Part shown: one piece after another, positions 1-12,700 of the stretch | Numbering within the stretch: the stretch's first letter is position 1 | How the letters are laid out: the number at the start of each line of letters is the position of its first letter | Assembly: GCA_965644295.1 (NCBI GenBank) | Contig: CBFFRP010000255.1 | Location: 62,001 to 126,000, forward strand | Origin: Paraphysomonas bandaiensis | Lineage: Eukaryota > Chrysophyceae | Reading direction: 5' to 3' | DNA length: 64,000 nt | The notes under the pieces: generated by a model | What the model saw: the letters and a program-made list of their open reading frames with translations, nothing else | The model's database searches: none | What the model was told of the DNA's origin: nothing | Made by a program: the position numbers and the translations under genes

Positions 1-2192
1 CATGTATTGGATGAGTATTGTATACCACCAGTTGAATCCGAGCAATACGCCTCAAGAGTCGTAGATGTGACCGTGGCACCGCCATCTCGCAGTGACTGCA
101 AAACGGGGCCAGAAGAGTCACAGTCATCGCAGTATTTTTCTGGTTTCGACTTCTTTCGGCGCCTTTTCTTTTTAGGCTCCTCACATACTTCTTCTTTATC
201 ACGCAGAGCAATGTTTTCTTTAATACAAAGATTTTCGTTAGCATGATCAATCAATCGACATGAGACAAATGTTCTAATTATATTAATGGCGACCTCCTCC
301 TCGACGGAATGGTTGAGTTGAACGACCCCGACACAGCGAGAATGAAGTTCTCGCATTAGGGCCACAGCATCCATTATTAGATTTGTATTGTCTGGAAGCC
401 TTTTCAGCTCTGCGCCATCCATAAAATCATCTCTGATTCCGTCGTCCTTCAATTCTATCGAGACATCAACTGTGCTGTCTGTGGGCATAGCCACCAAGCC
501 ACAGTCCCCAACAACAACAGCCAAGCTGATAATTTTACAGAGTATTCTAGCTGTAGCGAGGAAAAATCGTCTACTTGCATTCTCGGAACTCTGTGCCGAT
601 AGAAGTTGAATGCCATTAATCCGAATATTGTTCATCACTTGGAGAATGGAATGAAAAGTGCCGTTTACCCAGGTTATTGAAGACGGTAACCCATGACAGT
701 CGCAGTGTAATGCTTGTATTCGCGAGAGCAGATCACCGGATGAAAGTAGTGCTCCGTGTAACACAGAATCGATGTCTCCTGCTGAAAATCCACCAATATA
801 CACCCTGACACACACACGAATCGCTTCTGCTGTCAACGGAATCACTGTGTTGGCACTCAGTGACGTGATGTTGGGGACAGATGTGTTCAAGGCAGACAAC
901 AATAATGGGATACGGGAATGAATTACTCTATCTGCATCAGACCACGATGCACAGCTAGCGATATACTCCTCTCTTCGATTAAGGGAGCATACAGCATCAA
1001 GAGCAGCTCCTCGAATATCGTCATTAGTTTCCTGCGCTATAGCCTTACTTAGTGCCCCAAATACATCGTCCACCAAGGCAGCTGTGCGCAGACTCTCCAC
1101 ACCTCGTCCAAGTAAATGTTTCAAAAGCAGCAGTCCTGAGTGACGCACCGTCCATATGCTCTCATAGGAACACATTTCCAGTGCACTGCGGAGAGCAATC
1201 TCTGTTGCCTCGATATCACCTGTCTCATGGTGGGCGAACGTTGCACACACAACAGCTACAAGCTCTGCAGCAGCCTCTTTCACTGGTGAGTATAACGGGG
1301 TATTCGTAGTGTGTCCAGCATCATCGCTCTCACCTGCTACGTCCATAAAACGGTCCAGCAAAAGGACTGACAGTCCGGTCGCCAGAATATCTTCTGCAAG
1401 AAACGGTGGTATACGAGGGCTATCTTCGGGATTCGGGTTCATCAGCGACAATCCTTCCAGCACACCGACAAGACTATGACAGCGCCCATGACGTGATACC
1501 CAACTGTCAGCCAAAAGACCCGATACCATGAACCGCAGCAAACGCACAAACCAACTCTCGTTTGATTCATTATCCCGCAATTCCAAGTTTCCGCTTCCAT
1601 TATTCTCCGAACTGTACGCAGAGTTCTCTGAATCTTGTGGTGTAATGGTGACATCCTTGCTTCCTAGCAAATCCTTCACGCGCATGTACCGCACAGACAC
1701 CGCTGCATCTCGACTGGCTGTTTCCTTGCCCAACCGTCTCCGTAAGGCCGACCTCTGCTGTTTTACCCATTGGGAACCGTATATAAGGTCCCCATCTGTT
1801 TCACTTTTACCGCTATCGCCATAGAGCTCCACCCCATTAGACACTATATGGCTGATATCGATATCATGTCTAGATAATATGACCCCATCCGACTCACCTA
1901 TGAGAAAACAACAATCAAATCATTACACTGGTACACTCAACACCCTCCCCTTACCAGACTCCAGGAGCGGTATTAAGGTCGACTGATACTTCACACATAA
2001 TTCCCTTAATACCTTGGCCACGCTGAGTCTTGCGTTGACATTATTGTGTGTGGCGTAACTTGTGCAGAGTACATGCACCACTTCTGATATATCTGATTCA
2101 GTAACTATGTCTAATAGAGCATCACACGCTATGCTGCCAGAGAGGGTGCTGCCATCCAAGAGGCGACACACATCTTTCCAAGAATACTTCAT
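1..2192 (-). CDS. BTAF1: BTAF1/MOT1 TBP-associated factor, N-terminal part (runs off left edge)
   Basis: This is the N-terminal HEAT-repeat part of the Snf2-family ATPase that strips TBP from promoters. Two exons are seen, 2192-1955 and 1897-1, split by a 57-nt GT-AG intron; about 711 residues are present and the ATPase half lies outside the window. Family landmarks appear in order: a short N-terminal helix pair ending LIPLLESG, then RQRSALRRRLGKE-like text, a segment ending SWVSRHGRCHSLVGVLEGL (family: SWEVRHGAGTGLREIL), then LLLDRFMDVAG (family: ALDRFGDFVSD), then further HEAT helices. A basic patch EPKKKRRRKKSKPEK near the cut edge looks like a nuclear localisation signal. I chose the Met at 2192 because it matches the family's start; an in-frame Met at 2231 would add 13 residues. 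It is head-to-head with the next gene. Confidence 0.8.
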
Positions 2193-2588
2193 CAGAGAAA
2201 GAGTGGTATGCTTCCTATATGAAATCCCCAATATAAGTGTCTCTTCAAGGTGATACTTTCACTTCGACTTCATTACTCGATCTTTGAGGACTGTATGTGT
2301 GTACCATTTTGTTTTTCACGTCGTGGGAATGGTATGGAGGCAAGAGCAATGAAATACACTGTGTAGAAATCAAAAAGAGGTATTTTATGCAAAACAATGT
2401 GGTATTTCGAGATATATTTCGAGATTTTCGAGATGAATAGCTGAAAAGTGGCTACTAACTTGCATATATTTATACAGCATACAGACAGACAGCGCATGAT
2501 GCCTTTCAACATAGCATACATATATAGTCGATGAGGGCTTCAGAGTAACATAGTTCGCATCTTCTGATTGTACGGGAGTGTGTTGAGC
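2193..2588. promoter_or_regulatory. Divergent promoter region, BTAF1-like / TBC1D32-like
   Basis: About 396 bp separate the two divergent start codons and must hold both 5' UTRs and promoters. I see AT-rich sequence and a TATACAGCATACAG stretch near 2473-2486 that weakly resembles the 15-mer found in other shared promoters here. No other element can be assigned. Confidence 0.4.
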
Positions 2589-5500
2589 ATGGAGGATAGA
2601 GTAGATATAGAGCAGGTCGTGTGTGAGGGCGGGTCGGATCTGGTTAAGGATATTATTCCAGCTATTCATTTTCTCCGCACCCTTTGCGAGCCAGGAATGA
2701 CTGAAGAGGAAGAAGTGAAGGCAATTATGAGTAATCTTCCTCATATCGAGAGCCTCTATGAGGGATTCGATGATATGAAAGTTGTCAAGGTCATCCGACA
2801 GACACTTGAAGACTATGTATCTGCAGGCGCATCACAGCCGCCTGCACTGAATGTGAGACCGGATGAAGGAATTGCAGTCAGCAGGTAACATATATATGTA
2901 GAAACTCTATCATTTAAAGTATACCAGCGAGGTATATAGAAAAGGAATGGAGCCTATTCGACGAAAGGTAATGAATATTTCGAATCATTAGATTGCGTTC
3001 ACTTTTTTCAGCTTCAAGAGGACGTAGGCACCAACGTGCAGGCCGTTACAGAAGATGACTTGCTTCGAAATCGCCTCGAGGTCTCAAGGAAGAAAAGTAA
3101 ATATATGTTTTCAGTACATATGCCTGTTGATATAACTTTAGGTCGAGGAGGAGGCTTTTCTATTTTCAACTTTGACGACCTTCCTGACTTTGAGCCTTTG
3201 GAAGTAGTACTTCAGTTGTTGCGTGACAAGGACACGGTAGTGCATGGGCTTAACAAACTCTTGGTAGTGGGGATGGATGAGCTCTTCGAACATCCACAGT
3301 GGCCAGACCTCCTTTCCTTGTTGACTGGTCTGCTCACGGAATCCCTATCCGAAGAGTGCACGATTAAGACACTGCAGATCATGTGTAGATTATTTATTTT
3401 ACTCCCGCCAGGAAGTGCGCAATGTTTGGATGCTCTTTTGACCACTCTTCAGCACTTATGGAGCTCTATGAGTGGCGCGCTCGGTGTTGCTCGAGGGTAC
3501 AGCTATCCCGATCGTGCAGCAATGGCAAGAATCCTCTCCCATCGACTACATCGTACTCAGCTAGCAGTTTTTGTACGAGCGATGAGGCGCATCGCCCAGG
3601 TGTCCCTGGAACTCGGTACTGACCGCTGTGCAGGAAAAATGATTGCCTTGTCGTTTCTCATAATAGCACATGGATGCTTTCCAGATGAAGGTAACCAAAA
3701 CGTTCCAGTGTCAGTGCTTTCACTGCTACCGTGCACGGACATCCTTCCCCTGTATGATGACACCAACGAACTTTTTGTGGTCGACGCGTTAATGCTACAC
3801 TGTGCCCCAGTGAGTGTACTCTGCTATGCAATTCATACTGGCTTGGTGGGAGTCCTCACCCAGCAACTGAAAAGCTTAGTAATGCTGCTGTCGAGCCCAG
3901 AAAATGAGAATCTGGATCTCTGTCGTCGAGATTTCGTTTTTATTGCTACATTATGGCTCTCAGTTTTAAGACCTTTTCCCATGCACGCGTGGGTGAAGCA
4001 TATTTGTACCAGCGACGGAAGTGAGGCAGGTTTGAGTGTTGCGAAATGGAAAGCATTCAATGAGGAAATTGGCCAATGCTTTCACGCCCCATGTGTTGTG
4101 GATATGGAGGGGACAAACAAGAAGCTGACCCATTTGGATTGCGGCTATGACCTTGATACTGGTGTGTGGTGCCTTTTGACAAAGAAAGTAAGTGAAGACA
4201 TTACGTTCACAGTGGAAGAATTTGAATCGCTCTTAACTTTAATGGGAGGGGTGTTATGTTCATGTCTCTCCTTCAGCTCGGACTGTACTTTTGAATCTAA
4301 AGTACATCAAATTTCAAGCAGTGCACAACTTCGCGTCCTCAATGATATACTTACTCAAGCATGGCACTGTTCCGATTTAACTCTACAGAATGTTTTGTCT
4401 GTGTACAATCGTTGTGTGTGTAGTTCGAACTTGGATACCTGTCGAACTATCTGTGAAGTATTGACGGGTAGTATTTCTAAGGCCACCGTTGCGCTGAGAA
4501 TGCGATCCCGTGAAGTATATTTACTTCTAATTACTATAGTCCAATCGCTTTTCGTTGCTGTAGTTGGCCCAGTATGTTGTGAGAAAATTGTGCGTGCTGT
4601 TTCAACACTTGTTAAAGTTACTGGTGTACGTGAGGCTGCGGGTTTAAGGAAAGAGGTGTGTTCGATGTGTGGTGCAACGTTCCGATTACTTTTATCTTCG
4701 GACATAACTATTCGTGTTGCATACGTCGCAGCAGCTCTATTAAATGAGGTGTCCATGCCCCATATATTTCATGGTCTGGACGATGATGTACGTGGACTTT
4801 ATGATGAATTGCTTTGCTACATCCTACTCAATACTGAAGTTGTAAGAGAGGTTAAGTATGTGACTCCCATAATAGTTAAGAGATATATGAATGACACTCC
4901 CTGTTGTTTGCTAAAAAAAATATGTGATGCAGTTTCGAATGTACCAGAGTCTGGTTGCACTACCAATGCTCACCAATTACAGCCTGTGCTGATAGATATA
5001 ACTGAACAGTTAGGGGTTGCTGGATTGTTGACTGACACTGCTAGTTTGCTCTTTCAACTAAAAAAAGAAAAGGATTCTAATGTGGCTGATGAATCTTGCG
5101 TCGAAATGCCTCCAGAAGAATATAGTATTTCTAACTTAGCATTGTGTTTGCTGCGTAAATCTGCCAAGGCTGAGAGTCAGGGTACTCCATTCCTCGATTT
5201 GAAGGTAGTGTTACCTATAATGCTGGATCTAAACAGTTGTGTACACTTAAGATGTTTGTTGAAAAAGCACTTCGAAGAGAGGAATATATCCAGCTACAAA
5301 TTTGACCGACTGCTTGGAAAATCCCTCAGTATACGTGATGGTGTGGACGGTGATGTGTTGCTGGAGTTCATTATACGACGCAGGCTTCTTGATATGTTCA
5401 CGGATGGAAACCTTGCATTGCATCATGTATGGATCGCGTTTTATGGCGAGGGATCATATGATAGTGGAAAAGAAGATGCAATGATGACTGAGTTTTGCCG

Positions 5501-6323
5501 CTTGAGATCTATCGATGATTCAGCTGAATCATCAGAACTTCGTGTCGTACAAGACGAGACCTGTGGTACTCAACTATGTGCTATAGCTGAGAATTGTCTC
5601 GTAGACTTTTTTGCTGCCTTTTTTGTATTATATGATGATCTCTCGAGAAATGTAGGGGAAGTATATCGCTTAATCTGCGAGGAAAACCAACAGTCTTGTG
5701 TATCAACAAATATGGATGCCGATGTAGAAATATTTCCTGTGATCACTGAGGCAGCACAACTGTTGGCTGCTGCTGGAAGGAATCTTTCTTCTGTAGGTTT
5801 TGATTTGGTGGCTAAAGAGGTGGCGATTCTGATGTCTAGTTGTAGTAGCTCAAGTTTGGAGCGTATTGATTGGTATTTTGGATCAGTATCTCTTCTCATT
5901 GTGCACTCGAAATCGGGTCGACTCTTCCGGCGGCACAATGTCAATTCGGTACCTCTTGGATTGGAGGATGAAGCGAATACTCTACTACTTAGTTTTAGAA
6001 ATGGGGCAATGGTGAATATGCTAAGACAACATGGTGTATCTTTCTACATTATTGTTAGAAATGTGATAAACAACTGGTTTTTTGGATGGCTCTGTACTGA
6101 AGACGTGCTGCTGACAACATTAGTGTCATTGCTCCGTGGGTATGACTTCGCCGCCATCGTTGTGGCTGCAATAGTATGTGACTGTGTGGATAAATTGCTG
6201 TCGGTAGAATGTTCTTCGAAAGAGGATGCTCTTGAGGCACTTCTGCTTGGAATTAACAGGGCCCCGATGTCACTCCGCTCTCTGCGCGGATATATGATGG
6301 ATATCATGTCTGTGCAACAATAA
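2589..6323 (+). CDS. Large helical-repeat protein, probable TBC1D32/BROMI-like ciliary factor
   Basis: Exons 2589-2884, 2928-2967 (40-nt microexon) and 3012-6323 join in frame to 1215 aa, with 43- and 44-nt introns. The protein is mostly alpha-helical without catalytic motifs. The last 90 residues (HGVSFYIIVRNVINNWFFG... then LLRGYDFAAIVVAAIV) fit the C-terminal TBC-like segment of TBC1D32 (broad-minded), a cilium assembly protein needed for Hedgehog signalling and CCRK function in animals. The N-terminal helices with a HPQWPDLLSLLTGLL run fit its HEAT-like start. Total length is close to the family's roughly 1250 aa. The assignment rests on remembered similarity, so it is moderate; an unrelated HEAT/ARM protein is the alternative. 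A Met at 2568 would add 7 residues. Confidence 0.5.
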
Positions 6324-6702
6324 TACTTCTGTCGTGCGTTGACTTCAATGACAGAATGTAATAATTATATCGACAATGATATAGCGCAGTCGGAATAGCT
6401 ACTAGCTACACATGTACCACAGCGGTGGATTAGTGGTGATATATGGTATATGTACCGTAATTATATATTGCTGATTTCCAGCGGGCCACACCATTGTAAG
6501 AACTTCTACTACTCGCCGTATACCATACTAGCTAGTTTTAGAAGCAAAATAATATAGTGAATCAGATGTCTTAAGAATTGTGAAATGCTGCGCACTGCGC
6601 AATACCTTCTCGTAGCTTTAAAGCTGTTTGAACTAGCCTAAACATTTCAGTTGTGAATGTCAGAACTAATGTAGCAAAACAATTTAACTAAGTGGTGCTT
6701 AA

Positions 6703-7100
6703 CTCTGGTATCCTTCTATTTAACGCTACGGAGGCTGCGTGTGGGTGTGTGCGTCACTGCAAGCACCAAGGTGCAACCACTTTCGCTCTAACACTCAAAC
6801 TAAACGCAGTGAACAAGCGGAATGTTGATATACCTGATATCTATCTGCTGACTTTTCAGGATTTTTGAATCCTTAAGGTGAACAGCCCGGATGCTTGACT
6901 TCAGTAGGAATACCTGTTTACTTGTCAAGTCCCAAAGACGTCTACACAAGTGACACTTAATAATGTCCCTTGTACCACACCAGCATTTGGCTATGAGTGG
7001 ACACAAAATTATCTGCTGACTATATTTGCAGTTCCCGGAGAACTCTCTCTGGTACTTATCCCCAGAACACCACAAAAAGCGGCGAGCCCGACTTTGGCTA
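6703..7100 (+). mobile_element. Dispersed retroposon-like repeat, 5'-truncated copy
   Basis: It matches the family from the TATTTAACGCTACGG segment through AAGACGTCTACACAAGTGAC to the GAGTCCGACTT end. The head module is missing. It sits tail-to-tail with an opposite copy starting at about 7187. Confidence 0.7.
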
Positions 7101-7186
7101 TTTTATTAGATTCTTTCCTGTTCAAGTTAGTTATAAACTGCAATATGCTAAAACTTAGCTCTGACTCTTAAAGGCCTATTGCTAAT

Positions 7187-7560
7187 AATACCCTCAACAA
7201 AGTCGAACTCGCTCCTTTTCGTGGTGTTCTGGGAATAAGTACCGGAGAGAGTTCTCCGGAAAAACTAACATGAGCCACATATATAGCCAGCAGCTGAGAT
7301 ATTGTTCTGCCCACTCATAGCCAAATAATGCTAGTGTGGTACAATTTGTCACTTTTGTAGACGTCTTTGGGCTTTGATGAATAAACAGGCATCCGGGAAT
7401 GGGCCCACCACCTCAAGGGTAACTCTGGGGTTTGGGCATCCTGCTGAAGTTAAGCATCCGGGATGTTCACCTTAAGGACTCAACAACCATGAAGTCAGCA
7501 CATGTCAGGTATATCAAATTTCTGCTTTCTCACTGCGTTTGCTTTGAGTGATTCATGCCG
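7187..7560 (-). mobile_element. Dispersed retroposon-like repeat, partial copy in reverse
   Basis: The reverse complement of the family: CCCTCAACAAAGTCGAACTC at 7187 is the 3' terminus read backwards, followed by the inverted mid-section GTAGACGTCTTTGGGC. It lacks the head module and has decayed flanks, so no target duplication can be recognised. Confidence 0.65.
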
Positions 7561-7640
7561 AGTACGAGTTCACATTATTCGGTATCTGTGTGGCCAATGA
7601 CCGAGGAAATGCGTCAAACTTTCCTCATGAATTCATGGCA

Positions 7641-8132
7641 TATATATGGAAAGTCTTATTATTAGCAATAGGCGTTAAAAAGCTGCATCAACTTAGTAGC
7701 TAGATGAATGCTAGACAAACTAGTAAGACCTCTACCTGTAACTAATCAGTACACACTCTTTTATCCTACTATTTAACGCTACGGAAGCTGCTTGTGCGTC
7801 GCCGCAAGCACCAAGGTGCGACCACTTCCGCTCTGAGTTCTTAAGAGGTGAACATCCCGGATGCTTGACTTCAGCAGGCAGTCCAATACCCGGTTACCCT
7901 TCAGGTAGTAGGCTCATTCCCGGATGCCTGTTTATTCGTCAGGGCCCAAAGACGTCTACATAAGTGACACTTGTTGGTGTCCCTTGTACCACACAAGAGC
8001 ATTAGGCAATGAGTGGGCAGAAAAATATCTGCTGACTATGTTTGCGGCTTACGTTAGTTTCCCAGAGAGAGTCTCTCCGGTACTTATCCCCCAGAACACC
8101 ACGAAAAGGTGCGAGTCCGACTTGGTTGAGGG
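7641..8132 (+). mobile_element. Full-length retroposon-like repeat with 13-bp target duplication
   Basis: The copy runs from GGAAAGTCTTATTATTAGCA to GAGTCCGACTTGGTTGAGG. It is flanked by a perfect direct repeat TGAATTCATGGCA at 7628-7640 and 8133-8145. A target duplication this long fits target-primed reverse transcription (SINE/LINE-like) rather than a cut-and-paste transposon. It has no terminal inverted repeats. Confidence 0.75.
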
Positions 8133-9786
8133 TGAATTCATGGCAATAATGACAATGTGATTTGACCTGTTGTTTCTTCTCACACGTCTACTGCCTAGTC
8201 TTGGCTTCTCCTGACCCAGCAGGTTATTGAGATTTTAAACAACGCTCTGTCACTGTTCATCAAGAAGTGTCAGGTACATTTGTGGTGCTATTATTTTATT
8301 CTTGCTTATTAGTAGGTTTTCATTCGAGCGGAGAAGGTGCACTGTTTTATACTAGCATATTTATAAGTTACTCTGGAGAAGAGTTCAAGAAAGTCTGGAG
8401 GGGAGAGTAGAGTAGCTCTAGCGCCGGTCACGAAGCGGTCTCACTGGTGCAATCTTGGATACTGACGCATGAAACAGACATCTACAAAAATCTGCTACAA
8501 ATTCAAGCTGACTCCAATGTCTTCCCTCATTGTACGCACTCGTCCAGCACATGCATCCACCTGCTGCTGTGAACATCACCTTGAAGTTGGTCATAAAGAT
8601 CTACCGCATATACAGGAGACATATACCGCAAGTTGTATGTGCTAGGACAAGTAGATTGGGCAGGAGCATATGATCCGGCTTAAACACGCAACTCGTTTTC
8701 GTCCTATATATAGCTAACTAAACTAAACCGTATTGTATAGTTGAGCACTTCTTGTCGATGCATGCAATAGTAACTAGATGAGAGTGTCGCGCGAGTTGTT
8801 AGGTTGGTCGCGGCAACGCACAAGCTTGCGCTTCTTTTAATAATATGATAATATTGCTAAGAATAAAACATTCACCACACAAAATCACACTCGAATATAT
8901 AGATGCATTACATTACATATTGTAGTGAAGCTAGTTAATGATACATGATACTTCTGAATTGTAATTTTGAATCGGTAAGAAAGTATATCAATGTTGTTGA
9001 TAGGACATTAACTTACAGCCACTGGTGAAATCAATGTAGTTTATTCGACAGTGAATTGTCAGTTAATCTGAAAAGTGTGGTTCATATGACCGTTCATCCG
9101 ACAGTGAATTCGAGAGCTATGAAAATATTCTTAAGGCGTCTGTTCATGTGGCAGTGCATATGGCAGTTCAGATATTTGCTCTGTGCATATGACGGTTCAC
9201 TGTCAGATGAACGAACAATTAACTGTCATATGAACTACCATATGGACTGTCATATGAACTACCTCCATTTCACTAGTGTAGCGGTGCAAAACAATTGATT
9301 TTCAATTGATTGTCACACATTGAAATTGCGATAATGAAATACATTGGGGCAGCTAACTATAACTGCATCTATAATTGATTACATGCCCTGCTGCCTTACA
9401 ATACTATTGCAATATATTCTTTGCCAGCTCTCCTCTACATCTCCCTATCATTTGCATATCTCAAAGATACTTTCTTACATGATACTTTCTTACATATAAC
9501 AGAACACATTGATTGCTGCGATGGTGCACTATCAACGCTTGAAACACGTGTTTTGCATACTACTAATGAGAAATATGATTGACAGTAAGTATCATCTCTT
9601 CATTTTGCCCTCAATCACGGATTACTTATACATAAACTAAACATCCACCAAGTAAAAATATCCCACAAAGGCAGCAAAATAGCTTTCCTATAAAACAACC
9701 GAAGAAAAAAATACAGACAACCGCATAGATCGTATCAGTACCGTAATATTTATTCATAATGCCATGCACTTTAGTTTTTAGCCATA

Positions 9787-12700
9787 TCAATTCCCCTGTT
9801 TACTTCTTCGGAATAACCATTTTGAAAGGTGAGCTGAAAATCGGTGTTTTTTCGCAGTGGTCTGAGGATCTTTATCTAGACTATCCTCAGCTGTGGTCAA
9901 CTCTAATTGGCGCACAGCCTCACTGGTATCACTTCTACCAACAAGATCTTGCTTCATTTCGTCAAGAGTAGCAGAAGTAAACCTTTGAAATTTTTTTGGG
10001 TTTTGTTTATCTGACCCAATATTTCGAGAAGACAATTGATGATATAGCATTCTCTTAGAGTGGGCGACGCCGAATATATTGTCAAGACTAGTTGTATCAG
10101 ATAGAGACTGCTGTATTTCAGTCAAACCCCCTACAGCTTCAGCTAGCTGGGCAACCAAATCGTGGCTCTCAACTTTTAACAACAACATGTTCTTGCGTGC
10201 TTTTAGTCTGACAAGTTTAGAATTATTTTCATCCAAGCTTCGTTTCAAGCTATCAACCAAACCAGTACATTCGTCAATAGTCATCTTTGATGAATCTGAG
10301 TCAGTAAATCTACTAACGTCATCCGTTTTGCTTTTCCGTTGCTTCCTATCATACAGGGCCAATGCTTTTACTAAACGAGTTTCCGCAGCTTGTATCTCTT
10401 TCATTTTTTGCTCTCGGGATACTTTAAGAAGTCTGATCTCTGCTTCAACGCGAGATAACTCCGTCAATGAAGATACACGACATCTCTCCATATTAGAGAG
10501 TGTTTCAATAAGCGCAGAAGCAGAAGCAGCGATTTCCGAAACGTACATACACACATCCAAATGGAGTGCACTACGATCTAAATCAGAACTTTGGTCGCTA
10601 CGCGACCGTTGGACTTCTGGATGAGCAAATGACTCCGTTTCCATAGCATCAATGTTCTGAACAAGCTTACTGTTTTCTGCATGGAGATCAGCATTCTGCT
10701 GCTTCAACTCGTGTATGCGACCTCGTAACTGCTTAATCTTGTCTTCAAAACTTTCGATTTCTTCGAACCAATGAGGGTTCTCGACTAATCTCGCCTCCAG
10801 AGTAAGCTATGCAACCGTACATTATAAATATCAAAAAGCTAAATCGTGAAATTACCATAAACAATTCTTTGGCCTTGGATATACGTTCATTTTGTTCCAT
10901 CTTAGCCTGAATCTAAAAAATCGTGAGAGCAACGAAAGAATACCATTCGCATATACCTTTGACTCCTTTAATGAAATAGCATGCACGTGAGCGCGCTTAC
11001 GTCTCCAGCATGATTGTATACGTATGACAGCCAAAATTTTTCGCCTCCGGCGGCGTACGGCATTCCACACGACTGAGTACCGTCGTATAGTTGCGGCGGA
11101 TTTAAAAAGGAGTAAATACATCCGCCGTGACACATGCCTTCTGTAACATGCTTGTATTGCCGTTGCAGCAAGGTTTCGGTATAAAGTAATCATGCGTCTA
11201 GCTCTATAACCTCTGAAAGCTGCCTTTACTTTAGAAATCCCTTGCTTTACTCGCCGTAGCCGCATCACAGCAATATATACACGAGCCTTTCGTTGCAAAA
11301 GCATTGCCGCTGCAATCCTTTCCACTACTCTACGCCTCTTGAAGTCAGAGAAATAGAGAAGTGCTTTGACGGCTGCGAATGGCGCCTTTGCCCTTGAATA
11401 ATCGTTTCTACTAAGCATGGCAGCTCTCCATCTTCGCTGTAATCGACGGGCCATTAAGACAACACTGCGCTCATAAAGGTGTTCCAAATGATTAAAAACT
11501 GATTCCTGCAAAAATATTTGTGAGCGGCCTAGCTGGAGACCAGTCATCAAGTTGACAGGGGTGTCTTCATTGCTAACATTTTCAATGGCATTTAAAATGT
11601 ACTCAGAGAGTCGGATCACACCAATAAGCTTCGAGGCTGCGAGTCTCCAGTACTTTTCTTGCTCAGTGCGTCTACCTTTCTCCAGTGATCGGTAAAACTC
11701 CCTCGTCCATACGTTAATCCCACATACTGTTACGAATGCGGAATAACGACTGACGAAGACAGGAAAGTAGATTCGATTCGAAAATCCTGACTTAAATACT
11801 GTCACAGCCTCCATCACGCCACTACACCTGAGTTGCGACACCACCATGCCGTTATCAAAAACATTAGGAACAAGTGCGTTGTTAGGTTTAATGCAGCGAA
11901 TAAAGTGAGACCTCGTCGTTCGAATTTTCGAAACCAATTGCTGTAGTTGCTTGCAAAAATCGGAAGATACTGTTGACATTTTTGGTCCAACACTCTTGAT
12001 GCTTCTACTAGCACCATGATGCCGCACCATGGGGGTGTGTATCCTCCCGATGGAATTAACGAAAACGCTTCGGGATTGCTGCAGCACATCGACTATTTCT
12101 GGTGCAACATCACTTCTATTTTTGTTCAAAACTCCACGTAAGCTGTACTGTACACTGTCAGCGTAGTGGTGCACTGTAAATTGAAGATTATTTTTATTGT
12201 GATGGGTCGCATGAAAATAACAGCTGGAGGAGCAACGACTGTACAATACATTTGCAACCTTGTCATCTGTTGGCTTTGGGAGCTTCAGCTGTTCATCGAA
12301 TATCGAAAACACTCCCATCACCTTATGCTCAAAGAGTTTCAATCTATCACTATTGCTGGGGTAGTCATGAAAATTCCAGATAAGACCTTCGTCTTCGTAA
12401 ATTTCCTGCTCGCTTTTAAACACTGAGTAGTTGAAATGGTCCTGAAGCTTCTCGTTGGCATAGTTGATACATAGCTGTTCGAACGAATTGGTTTCAAAAA
12501 ATTCAAATCCGAATATGTCTAGCACACCAATGAACGAAGCAACCTCACTCGCACAATCCGAGTACAAAGACTGATTTACAGCAAAAATAATCCATTTGAA
12601 TAATAGATCGTATAAGGTTTTGGCAAAAGAGTCCCTTGCAGCAACGGCTTTGTCAATATTCAAAACTTTCCGAATGGTAGTCCCAGCAACAAGCAAATTT

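Larger units (their letters stand above)
6324..9786. other. Convergent intergenic region filled with repeats, no gene seen
   Basis: This 3.4-kb gap lies between two 3' ends. It holds three copies of the dispersed retroposon-like repeat (listed separately) at 6703-8132. From 8160 to 9786 the sequence is AT-rich with stops in all frames, apart from a CATATG-rich patch at about 9077-9262 and an inverted-repeat fragment (ACAATACTATTGCAATATAT) near 9398. I see no supportable coding region or RNA gene. Confidence 0.5.

Noticed and set aside
1442-1824. Small frames on both strands within the first 2 kb
   Set aside because: Out-of-frame shadows of the BTAF1 second exon, which is open from 1897 to position 1.
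3108-3125. An 18-nt intron (GTAAATATATGTTTTCAG)
   Set aside because: Introns that short exist only in special genomes; all others here are at least 36 nt, and reading through is in frame.
7924-8160. Small plus-strand frame as a gene
   Set aside because: It is internal to a dispersed repeat and recurs with changes in other copies; noted as a finding but not called as a gene.
9056-9298. 80-codon frame with HMNYHMDCHMNY
   Set aside because: The peptide reflects repeated CATATGAACTACC words, not a protein family.
10079-10624. 181-codon plus-strand reading frame
   Set aside because: It lies antisense to the coiled-coil tail of the myosin, which has continuous in-frame exons and typical heptads.
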